A stretch of 29,962 nt of DNA from CAZEVY01 sp964515555 (lineage in GTDB: Bacteria; Acidobacteriota; Terriglobia; Bryobacterales; Bryobacteraceae), in assembly GCA_964515555.1 (NCBI GenBank), contig CAZEVY010000066.1, positions 1 through 29,962 on the forward strand. Reading direction: 5' to 3'. Below are positions 7,696-14,883 of this stretch, piece by piece (the stretch's first letter is position 1; each line of letters opens with the position of its first letter). The translations under genes and the position numbers were made by a program. Below the pieces are notes generated by a model. The model saw nothing but the letters and a program-made list of their open reading frames with translations, had not been told where the DNA came from and ran no database searches.

Positions 7696-10019
7696 GGTTC
7701 GCCGTCCTGCTCGCCCTGGCGGCGGGTGGAGGCTGCGCCGCGCTGATCTACGAGGTGGTATGGCTCCAGCTCCTGCAACTGGTGATCGGGTCGACCACGA
7801 TTTCGCTCGGCGTGCTGCTGGCGGCCTTCATGGGCGGGATGTGTCTCGGGAGCCTGGCGTTGCCGCGTGTGGTCGCGCCCGGCCATCATCCGCTGCGCGT
7901 CTATGCGGCGTTGGAGCTGGGGATCGGGCTTCTCGGCATCGGTGTGTGGATGTGCCTGCCGTGGGTCGAGAGCCTCTACGCGGCGGGCGTCGCCGCCGGG
8001 CTGCCGTCGACTCCGCTGCGCCTGGCGGCCGGAATCGCCTGCCTGCTGCCGCCGACGATGCTCATGGGCGCGACGCTGCCGGCGCTCGCGCGCTGGACGG
8101 AGACGACGCCGCGCGGAATCTCGCGGCTGGGGTTGCTCTACGGCGCCAATATCGCGGGCGGAGTCGTGGGCTGCCTGCTGGCGGCGTTCTACTTGCTGCG
8201 CGTGCACGATACCGGTGTCGCGACGTTTTTCGCGGCGGCGATGAACGCGGCGGTCGCGGCGGGCGCCCTCGCGCTCGCGGTCGTACCCGTCGCCGAACGG
8301 CAGCCCGAAGCGAGGGGCGGCGCCGTGCGGGGCTCGGGGCGAATCGCCGCGGCGATCGCGATCTCGGGATTCTGCGCGCTGGGCGCCGAAGTGGTCTGGA
8401 CGCGGCTGCTCTCGCTGATGCTGGGCGCGACGGTCTACACGTTCGCGCTGATTCTCGCGGGCTTTCTCCTGGGTCTCGGCATCGGCGGCACGGCCGGGGG
8501 CGGAGTGGCCCGAAGGTCGTCGCGGCCCGTGGTGGCGCTGGCCGTGTGCCAGGTGCTCGCGGCCGTTGCGGTCGCCGGGGCGGCGTGGTCATTGGCGGGC
8601 TGGCTGCCGTATTGGCGCGCCGAGGCGGCGTTCTCGACGCATCCGATGGCCACCTTCGCGTCCGACTTTGTTCGATGCCTGGCGGCTGTCTTTCCCGCCG
8701 CCGTGTTCTGGGGCGCGAGCTTCCCGCTGGCCGTGGCGGCGGCCGCGCGGTCAGGCGACGATCCGGCGCGGACCACCGCGCGCATCTACGCGGCCAACAC
8801 GCTGGGAGCGATCGCCGGGGCGCTGACGTTCAGCGTGGCGCTGATCCCCGGAATCGGCTCGCACGACTCCCAGCGGCTGCTGATCGTTCTGCCGGTGTTC
8901 GCGGCGCTGGCCGCGGCGTGGTCGCGGCCGTTGTGGGCGGCCGTCCCCTTCGCGGCGCTGCTCGCCGGGACCGCGCCCGCCGTGCCGTGGGAAGTGATCG
9001 GCTTCGGGCGCGGCCTGGCGTCGGCGATGCCGGGCAAGCTCCTCTATCTCGGCGAAGGACGCAACAGCTCGATGGCGGTCACCGATCTCTACGGCATCCG
9101 CCGCTTCCACGTGAGCGGCAAGGTGGAGGCGTCGACCGTGCAGCAGGATATGCGCGTGCAACGCATGCTCGGACACCTGCCGGCGCTCCTGCATCCAAAT
9201 CCGCGCTGGGTGCTCGTAGTCGGCTGCGGTGCGGGCGTGACGACCGGATCGTTCGTGCCGCACCCGTCGATGGAGCGGATCGTGCTCGTGGAACTGGAGC
9301 CGCTGATTCCTCCCGCCGCCGTGCGCTTCTTCGGACCTCAGAACCACCACTTCCTGCGTGACCCGCGGGTGCGTGTGCTCGCCGACGACGCGCGGCATCA
9401 CATGCTGACGTCGCGCGAGACATACGACATCATCACCTCCGATCCGATCCATCCGTGGGTGAAAGGCTCCGCGGCGCTCTACACGCGCGAGTACTTCGAG
9501 ATGTGCAAGCGGCGCCTGAACCCCGGCGGCATCGTCGCGCAATGGGTTCCGCTCTACGAGAGCAGCCGCGAGGCCGTGAAGAGCGAGCTGGCGACTTTCT
9601 TCGACGTGTTTCCCGACGGCGCCGTCTGGGCGAACGAGACGGCGTTCGGCGAAGGCTACGACGTCGTACTGCTGGCGGGCGTCCGGGCGATCGACGTGGA
9701 GGCCTTCGAGCGCAGGCTCCGCCGCGCCGACCATGCCGCGGTCCTAGGCGCGCTCGCCGAGGTCGGGTTCCAGGAGCCGCGCCACCTGCTGGGCGCCTAC
9801 GCCGGGCGCAGCCGCGACCTGGGGGACTGGCTCAAGGGCGCGGCCATCAATCGCGACCGCAACCTGCGCCTCCAGTATGTCGCCGGAATGACGCCGGATT
9901 TACGCGGATCGTTTGTCATTTACGAGGAAATGTCGCGCTACCGGCGCTATCCCGCCGACCTCTTTGTCGGCGGCGGGGAAAGCGCGGCGGCCCTGCGGCG
10001 GGTGGTCGACGCGCGCTGA
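7692..10019 (+). CDS. Membrane-fused spermidine synthase-like protein
   Basis: This 775-residue protein has about 14 hydrophobic segments in two related halves. Each half begins with a similar motif: 'AALIYEVVWLQLL' near residue 17 and 'CALGAEVVWTRLL' near residue 230. The soluble C-terminal domain is a Rossmann methyltransferase/aminopropyltransferase fold, with VVGCGAGVTTG at about residues 509-519, an acidic 'VELEP' at strand 2, and TSDPIHPW in place of the catalytic SDP loop of spermidine synthases. This is the 'fused MFS/spermidine synthase' architecture. Members are widespread in Acidobacteria and are not proven to make spermidine. The reaction is therefore open. The gene overlaps the HAD gene by four bases and ends four bases from the convergent lyase gene. 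Confidence 0.82.
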   Translation: MRFAVLLALAAGGGCAALIYEVVWLQLLQLVIGSTTISLGVLLAAFMGGMCLGSLALPRVVAPGHHPLRVYAALELGIGLLGIGVWMCLPWVESLYAAGVAAGLPSTPLRLAAGIACLLPPTMLMGATLPALARWTETTPRGISRLGLLYGANIAGGVVGCLLAAFYLLRVHDTGVATFFAAAMNAAVAAGALALAVVPVAERQPEARGGAVRGSGRIAAAIAISGFCALGAEVVWTRLLSLMLGATVYTFALILAGFLLGLGIGGTAGGGVARRSSRPVVALAVCQVLAAVAVAGAAWSLAGWLPYWRAEAAFSTHPMATFASDFVRCLAAVFPAAVFWGASFPLAVAAAARSGDDPARTTARIYAANTLGAIAGALTFSVALIPGIGSHDSQRLLIVLPVFAALAAAWSRPLWAAVPFAALLAGTAPAVPWEVIGFGRGLASAMPGKLLYLGEGRNSSMAVTDLYGIRRFHVSGKVEASTVQQDMRVQRMLGHLPALLHPNPRWVLVVGCGAGVTTGSFVPHPSMERIVLVELEPLIPPAAVRFFGPQNHHFLRDPRVRVLADDARHHMLTSRETYDIITSDPIHPWVKGSAALYTREYFEMCKRRLNPGGIVAQWVPLYESSREAVKSELATFFDVFPDGAVWANETAFGEGYDVVLLAGVRAIDVEAFERRLRRADHAAVLGALAEVGFQEPRHLLGAYAGRSRDLGDWLKGAAINRDRNLRLQYVAGMTPDLRGSFVIYEEMSRYRRYPADLFVGGGESAAALRRVVDAR

Positions 10020-10023
10020 GAAG

Positions 10024-11541
10024 CTACGCCGGCTCCGGCGGGCGGTCGCCGCACATCGCCAGAACCTGAATCGCGTTCAGCGAATTCTGAGCCGCGTTAT
10101 TGGTCGACACCCCCGGGGCCTCGTCGATCGGGTTCAACACCTCCGGCCCCTGGACCCGCCGCGTCGCCGGAGGCCGCCGCGCCGCGAGCTGCGTCCAGGC
10201 GCGCCTTGCGAACGCCGGATTCCCCGTTCGCGCGTACGCATAGGCCGCCAGTCTTCCGGCGCCGGCATAGGACGCGTCGGCGCCCTCGGCGCCCGTCGAC
10301 ATGTCGCGCGCGACCACCTCTTTCGGTGCGCTCGTCAGGCGGCAGTACTGAAGCCAGGCTTTGTGCCAGCCCGGATGCTCGATCAGATCGTTGAGCTCGA
10401 AGACCACCTCGGCGCCGCCCATGATCGACGTCAGGTTGTAGCTGCCGAACGGATCGTCCACCAGCGTATGGAGCCTGCCGGTCGCGGGTTCGTAGCCGTA
10501 AAGATTCTGCGGCCCGGAGAGAAACGCGTACTTCATGGCGGCGATCGAATCCATGCCGGCGACGATCTTGTCGCGATACTTGGGATCGCCGGTGCGCTCC
10601 CACTCCGTCATCCAGTTGCCGATGAACGACAGCCAGTCCGGACCGCCGCGCACGCGCCCCGGGTACTTGCTCGGCATCTGGCTCACGGGCAGCGCCAGGC
10701 GCATCATGTCGATCTCCGATGTCTTCACGTCGGCGTCGACCACCTCGCGCATGACGTCGCCGGTGCGCTCGTCGGCCGTCAGGTAGTAGTAGTAGCGGCG
10801 ATAGGCGGCCTGGCTGATGCGCGGCTCCTTGGCCCCGCAGCCCCAGTGCCGCACGTTATGCCGCGACCCCAGCGTCGCGAAGCGCCCCAGATGATAGGTG
10901 TCGACCTCGCTGGTGTGTCGCGTCATTGCTTCCGCCATGCGGAAGACATCGGCGCGGCCGGTGCGGAGGAAGCTGTACCACAGCCACATGTCGGTGCCGA
11001 GCTCGGTGTTGTCCCAGGCGAAGCCGCCGATGTCGTAGCGCCAGGCGTGACGCGCCGGATCGTAGGCGTGCATCACGTCGCCGTAATCCCAGAAGCCGTA
11101 CCAGCGGCGCTGCTCGACCTCCCTGAGATAGAGCGCCAGCGTGGCGTCGAGCTGCTCTTCGACGGCGCGCTTCACCGGGTGCGCGCGATCGGGCAGGCTC
11201 CAGATGCCGAACACTTTCGCCGAATGCAGGTACGCCGGCGAGGCGGTGAGCAGCGGCGGCGCCGCCGCCGATCGCGCAAGCTTCACCGTCTCCTCGCGCG
11301 ACGGCACCGACGCAGACGGGTAGAGCATCAGCTCGCTGGTGCGCGCGATGCCGTGCGGCGTGCTGAAGCCGGGTTGCACGTCCTCGTAGCTCGAATCGAG
11401 ATCGTGCGCGCGCACGTCGTAGTGGCGCAGGTCCATCGCGGCGGCGTCGGGCGACCACAGCCAGGCCGTCAGCTCGGCGGCGGCGCCGGTGGCGCCCCGC
11501 ACTTCGAGGGACGCCGGGTACGACTGCCAGAAGTTCCGCAC
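10024..11541 (-). CDS. Exo-rhamnogalacturonan lyase-like protein, 3' piece after in-frame TAG
   Basis: This is the downstream part of one gene (12684 to 10024) split by TAG at 11716-11718. The same reading frame continues without a stop for 563 codons. The first in-frame GTG or ATG after the TAG is GTG 11541, giving 505 residues if translation restarts there. The visible part begins in the central beta-sandwich (RNFWQSYPASLEV) and continues into an alpha/alpha-toroid domain rich in aromatic residues ('RRWYGFWDYGDVMHAYD', RHNVRHWGCGAKEPR, DWLSFIGNWMTEW). This fits the C-terminal domains of PL26/YetA-like exo-rhamnogalacturonan lyases (PcRGLX domains). Alone it has no signal peptide and no N-terminal RIFT barrel, so it is probably inactive unless the TAG is read through. 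Confidence 0.75.
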   Translation of the reverse strand: MRNFWQSYPASLEVRGATGAAAELTAWLWSPDAAAMDLRHYDVRAHDLDSSYEDVQPGFSTPHGIARTSELMLYPSASVPSREETVKLARSAAAPPLLTASPAYLHSAKVFGIWSLPDRAHPVKRAVEEQLDATLALYLREVEQRRWYGFWDYGDVMHAYDPARHAWRYDIGGFAWDNTELGTDMWLWYSFLRTGRADVFRMAEAMTRHTSEVDTYHLGRFATLGSRHNVRHWGCGAKEPRISQAAYRRYYYYLTADERTGDVMREVVDADVKTSEIDMMRLALPVSQMPSKYPGRVRGGPDWLSFIGNWMTEWERTGDPKYRDKIVAGMDSIAAMKYAFLSGPQNLYGYEPATGRLHTLVDDPFGSYNLTSIMGGAEVVFELNDLIEHPGWHKAWLQYCRLTSAPKEVVARDMSTGAEGADASYAGAGRLAAYAYARTGNPAFARRAWTQLAARRPPATRRVQGPEVLNPIDEAPGVSTNNAAQNSLNAIQVLAMCGDRPPEPA

Positions 11542-11715
11542 CGCGACGCCGAGTCCGCCCGAGACGTCGCCGGCAAACGCCAGTCCCGAGGCGCGGCGGC
11601 CCGCACCGGCCGCGATCCAGCAACAGTCGGGGTGCGCGCGCTTCTCGATGCGAAAGCCGTCGGGCGTCGGCTGGACGAGCTTAAAGTCGCCCCACGAGGC
11701 CCAGTCGGCGAGCAG

Positions 11716-11718
11716 CTA
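11716..11718 (-). other. In-frame amber codon interrupting the lyase gene
   Basis: TAG is read on the minus strand between CAG (Gln) and CTG (Leu). The distance to the downstream stop at 10024 is an exact multiple of three (1692 bases), and no other stop occurs in between. A single substitution, for example CAG to TAG, explains it; no indel is needed. Confidence 0.8.
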
Positions 11719-12684
11719 CTGTCCGGCGGCGGGGAACTCCTCGCGATTCGGCAACCGCGCTCCGGCGAGCTGATCGGCGTAGAGGTTCGCGCGCCCGGGC
11801 ATGGTGATTCTTCGGCGTCCGGTGGCCGGTTGCACGGGCTCGGCCCAGAGTCCGGCGTCTTCGCCGGAGAATCGAACGTGCCGATTGTGGATCTGCTCGC
11901 GCATGGGGACGGTGAAGGCGACGCCGAGGCCGCGGATGAAGTCGCGCCGGTCGTCGCCGTCGAAGACGATGGTGTGGATCATGCGCACGCGCGCCAGGCC
12001 GGCATGGAAGTAGAGCCGGACGACGAAGGGCAGCCACTCCCGCGCGCCTTTCACGGCGCGGTGCACGCCTTCGATCCTGACGACCGCGCGCACGGGTCCG
12101 GACTGTTCGACGGCGACCTTCCGCACCTGCGACCGGAAGTCTTCGTAGCGGATGACGCCGCCGGCGGCTTGCGTGCGGTCTTCGAGGGTGCAGACGAGGC
12201 GTCCCTCGCGCGCGACGACGCGGCCCTCCATGGTCATCGATTCGACGATCGAAGCGCCCGCGGCCGCGATGCGGCACTGGAGCGCACCGGTATCGATCTC
12301 GACGGCCTGCGCGAAAGACGTGACGCGCACGGCGGGCCCCACCGGGGCGCCGGGGGCATCGTGGCTGAGTCGCAGCGGCGCGGAGGCGCCGGCGTCGGCG
12401 ACGGTGGCGAAGCCGAGGAACTTCATCGACCCGTCGGGCCAGTAGGCGAGCGGCCAGGATTGCAGGGGCAGCGCGCGGCCGTCCGTCGTGCTGAGGCGGA
12501 AGGTCTGCTCGCGCCGAACGGCGCCGCGCCGGAAGGGAACGCCCCAGGCGACGCCCGCCGCCGTTTCCGGGGGCGCGCCGTCGAGCCAGCTCAGCGCGAC
12601 GGGTTCGATACCGGCCGGCGTCTGCGCCATCGCGACCGGCGTCGCGGCGAGCAGTTCGATCGCACCGCGTCGAGTGATTTCCAT
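11716..12684 (-). CDS. Exo-rhamnogalacturonan lyase-like protein, 5' piece ending at in-frame TAG
   Basis: This 322-residue N-terminal piece starts with a Tat-type signal (EITRRGAIELLAATPVAMA). It continues as the PcRGLX N-terminal RIFT-barrel domain: 'WGVPFRRGAVRREQTF', LPLQSWPLAYWPDGSMKFLG, then the start of the beta-sandwich domain. Enzymes of this type (PL26/YetA-like) remove unsaturated galacturonyl-rhamnose from the ends of rhamnogalacturonan I in the periplasm or outside the cell. The start ATG 12684 has GGAG eight bases upstream. The reading frame ends GGA CAG TAG, yet the next codons continue the same domain in the same frame (LLADWASWGDFK). The whole gene would encode about 886 residues, the family's usual size, so this is a nonsense-interrupted gene, not a short protein. 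Confidence 0.75.
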   Translation of the reverse strand: MEITRRGAIELLAATPVAMAQTPAGIEPVALSWLDGAPPETAAGVAWGVPFRRGAVRREQTFRLSTTDGRALPLQSWPLAYWPDGSMKFLGFATVADAGASAPLRLSHDAPGAPVGPAVRVTSFAQAVEIDTGALQCRIAAAGASIVESMTMEGRVVAREGRLVCTLEDRTQAAGGVIRYEDFRSQVRKVAVEQSGPVRAVVRIEGVHRAVKGAREWLPFVVRLYFHAGLARVRMIHTIVFDGDDRRDFIRGLGVAFTVPMREQIHNRHVRFSGEDAGLWAEPVQPATGRRRITMPGRANLYADQLAGARLPNREEFPAAGQ

Positions 12685-12690
12685 CGGCGT

Positions 12691-12706
12691 CTCCGTTTCT
12701 TCGGAG
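12691..12706 (-). promoter_or_regulatory. Small hairpin covering the lyase Shine-Dalgarno
   Basis: On the minus strand CTCCG, AAGAAA, CGGAG forms a perfect 5-bp stem. Its 3' arm contains the GGAG that serves ATG 12684. Folding would hide the ribosome binding site. The stem is short, so the effect is uncertain. Confidence 0.3.
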
Positions 12707-12712
12707 TCACTC

Positions 12713-12729
12713 TATCAGAGCGCGTGATA
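12713..12729. promoter_or_regulatory. Candidate operator between divergent lyase and ankyrin genes
   Basis: TATCA, GAGCGCG, TGATA is a perfect 5-bp inverted repeat with a 7-base spacer. It lies in the 60-base gap between two divergent starts (12684 and 12745). The size fits a dimeric helix-turn-helix regulator. No consensus was recognised. Confidence 0.25.
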
Positions 12730-12744
12730 CCATCGCGAACGGCG

Positions 12745-13890
12745 ATGGATCTTCCGCCACTGCCCTACCGCGCGCCGCTCGCCGACTATCAGCGTCAGGC
12801 CGACGAACTGCTCGCCGCGCACGCCGCCGGGGATCCCACCGCAATCCGGATCATCCACGAAAAGCACCCGCGTTTCCTCGACGAGAAGATTCCCTGGCTC
12901 CCGAAACGTCTTGCCGACGCCGAGATCGCCGCGGCGGCGTTCGATGCCGCCGACGCCCGGCTGACCGTCGCGCGCGCCTACGATTTCCGCGACTGGCCGG
13001 CGCTGGTGGATTACGTCGAAGCCGTCCGGCAGGACGGCCCCGTGTACTGGTTCGAGTCGGCGATCGAAGCGGTCGTCAACGGTGACCTGGCCGCGCTCGA
13101 AGCGCTGCTCCGCGACCACCCCGAGCTCGTCCACGCCCGTTCCACTCGCGTCACTCACTTCGACCCGCCGTCGCACCGCGCGACGCTGCTGCACTACGTC
13201 GGCGCGAACGGCATCGAGGGTCATCGGCAGAGGACGCCGAAGAACGCCGTAGAAATCACGCGGGCGCTGCTCCAGGCCGGCGCCGAGCCGGACGCCGTCG
13301 CCTATCTATACGGAGGCGAGTGCACGACCATGAGCCTGCTGGTCTCGAGCTGTCATCCGGCCGAGGCTGGCCTTCAAGTGGCGCTGGTCGACACGCTGGT
13401 CGACTTCGGCGCGGCAGTGGAGGCGCGCGGGGCGGGGAAGTGGACCTCGCCGCTGATGACCGCGCTCGCGTTCGGCTACGTCGACGCCGCCGAGGCGCTC
13501 GTTCGCCGCGGCGCGCGGGTCGACACATTGGCCGCGGCAGCCGCCCTCGGCCGGCTCGCGGACTCCGAGCGCCTGCTCCCGGAGGCTGACGCCGACACGC
13601 GTCACCGCGCCCTCGCCATGGCCGCGCAGAACGGCCACGTCGAGATCGTGCGCCTGCTGCTCGACGCCGGCGAAGATCCGAACCGCTACAATCCCGACGG
13701 CAATCACGCGCACTCGACGCCGTTGCACCAGGCGGCGCTTGCCGGTCACGACGCCGTCGTGCGGCTGCTGGTGGAACGCGGCGCGCGACTGGACATACGG
13801 GATACCATCTATCAGGGCACGCCGCTGGGTTGGGCCGAGTACGGCGGGAAGGCGGCGATCGCGGAGTATCTTCGAGAGAAGGCCGTGTGA
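12745..13890 (+). CDS. Ankyrin-repeat protein
   Basis: This 381-residue protein has an N-terminal part of about 100 residues, rich in Ala and Arg ('ARAYDFRDWPALVDYVEAV'), followed by ankyrin repeats. Clear units are 'DLAALEALLRDHPELVHAR', 'ITRALLQAGAEPDA', 'YVDAAEALVRRGARVD', 'NGHVEIVRLLLDAGEDPNR' and 'GHDAVVRLLVERGARLDIRD', with TPLH and TPLG turns. Ankyrin arrays bind other proteins; the partner is unknown. No signal peptide is seen, so it is probably cytoplasmic. The frame is open far upstream to 9913, but that part is antisense to the lyase gene. ATG 12745 begins the recognisable protein. It ends seven bases from the convergent TIR-like gene. Confidence 0.8.
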   Translation: MDLPPLPYRAPLADYQRQADELLAAHAAGDPTAIRIIHEKHPRFLDEKIPWLPKRLADAEIAAAAFDAADARLTVARAYDFRDWPALVDYVEAVRQDGPVYWFESAIEAVVNGDLAALEALLRDHPELVHARSTRVTHFDPPSHRATLLHYVGANGIEGHRQRTPKNAVEITRALLQAGAEPDAVAYLYGGECTTMSLLVSSCHPAEAGLQVALVDTLVDFGAAVEARGAGKWTSPLMTALAFGYVDAAEALVRRGARVDTLAAAAALGRLADSERLLPEADADTRHRALAMAAQNGHVEIVRLLLDAGEDPNRYNPDGNHAHSTPLHQAALAGHDAVVRLLVERGARLDIRDTIYQGTPLGWAEYGGKAAIAEYLREKAV

Positions 13891-13897
13891 CCAGAGC

Positions 13898-14779
13898 TCA
13901 GAAGTGTTGGTAATCGGCGATACGCAACGTCATCGTCTTTGGCGTCATCGAGCCCGAGCACAACTCGATCTTGATTTCACTGCGCATCGCGTCGGGTGAC
14001 GAGTGGAGGACATCATCCACGAAGTACTCGATTGTCAGCGGATTCCGTAGCGTGTCGCCCGAGTACAGGACGGATGGAAGTCTGTTCTTTTCGCTGGCCT
14101 CGAGACAAATGTGAGTATCCGACCGACTCACTTCACATCCCCAATGAGTAGATGGATTCATGAACGCACGTGGAAAGTGCGCCCTGAGGCGAAAATCAGT
14201 TACCTTCTGGCGCCCAACGTTCTTGACATTGACCGAGAACATGTACTCGTGACGATCGCCGCGAACCCCGGTTTCCGTGTAATCTGGCACCGCAACGAGG
14301 TCGTAGTCGGCGTACGGTTCGAGACGCATTCCCGGCAGTGCTCGACGGAGGTGATCCAGCACCTGAGACTCTCGCTCGAACTCCACTTGAGGATTCATCA
14401 GAAGGACCGATCGAATACCTTCAATGCTAACGCCCGTTTCCTTGTAGAAAAGCACTGGAATCGAACGATTCAAGACGTGCCTCATCAGAGCAACGATCGC
14501 GACCTCCTGCTCGACCCAGACCGAGCCGCGGGTGATGATGCGCTCGTCGGGAGTTTGTAGCTCGCCGCGTTTGTGCATCACGCAGATAAACCCAGCGCAT
14601 CGGTACAGAGCCTTTAGGATGTGGTTGCTGAGTCCATCGACGGTGGACTGATTCTGTGCAAAATACGGCTCGATGTCGGGCAGTAGGGTGCGAACGAGCT
14701 CGCAAATGTCGCTGCCGAGCTTCCTCTCGAGATCGCTCGACTGCCCGCACCTGACAAATAAAACAGGCTTGTCGTGCAT
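13898..14779 (-). CDS. TIR-like domain protein with C-terminal beta-rich domain (possible defence NADase)
   Basis: This 293-residue protein is not a close match to anything I can name. Residues 1-150 alternate strands and helices as a TIR-type fold would: VLFVRCGQ as strand A, then 'LERKLGSDICELVR', 'IEPYFAQNQS', 'AGFICVMHKRG' and SVWVEQEVAIVALM (86-99), followed by 'SIPVLFYKE'. In the SVWVEQE helix, Trp88 and Glu92 have the W-x-x-x-E spacing around the catalytic glutamate of TIR NADases. Residues 165-293 look like a beta-sandwich (YMFSVNVKNVGRQKVTDF). GC is about 53-62% by line against about 70% in flanking genes, suggesting acquisition. No partner such as a CBASS, Thoeris or Argonaute gene adjoins it. 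The family assignment and NADase idea are inference. Confidence 0.6.
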   Translation of the reverse strand: MHDKPVLFVRCGQSSDLERKLGSDICELVRTLLPDIEPYFAQNQSTVDGLSNHILKALYRCAGFICVMHKRGELQTPDERIITRGSVWVEQEVAIVALMRHVLNRSIPVLFYKETGVSIEGIRSVLLMNPQVEFERESQVLDHLRRALPGMRLEPYADYDLVAVPDYTETGVRGDRHEYMFSVNVKNVGRQKVTDFRLRAHFPRAFMNPSTHWGCEVSRSDTHICLEASEKNRLPSVLYSGDTLRNPLTIEYFVDDVLHSSPDAMRSEIKIELCSGSMTPKTMTLRIADYQHF

Positions 14780-14883
14780 GTTCGCAAGCGTCAGCCAAGT
14801 GTCATGAAATCCAGGAGGCGGCGGGTCGCAAATCGGTGCCGTCCAACTCCACTGTAGCAGCCGACGTGCGATGCTGGCATAAG

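Noticed and set aside
9913..12744. A very long open plus-strand frame running into the ankyrin gene, antisense to the lyase gene
   Set aside because: It is composed of Arg/Ala/Gly-rich sequence with no domain, mirrors the GC-biased codons of the opposite strand, and the recognisable ankyrin protein starts only at 12745.
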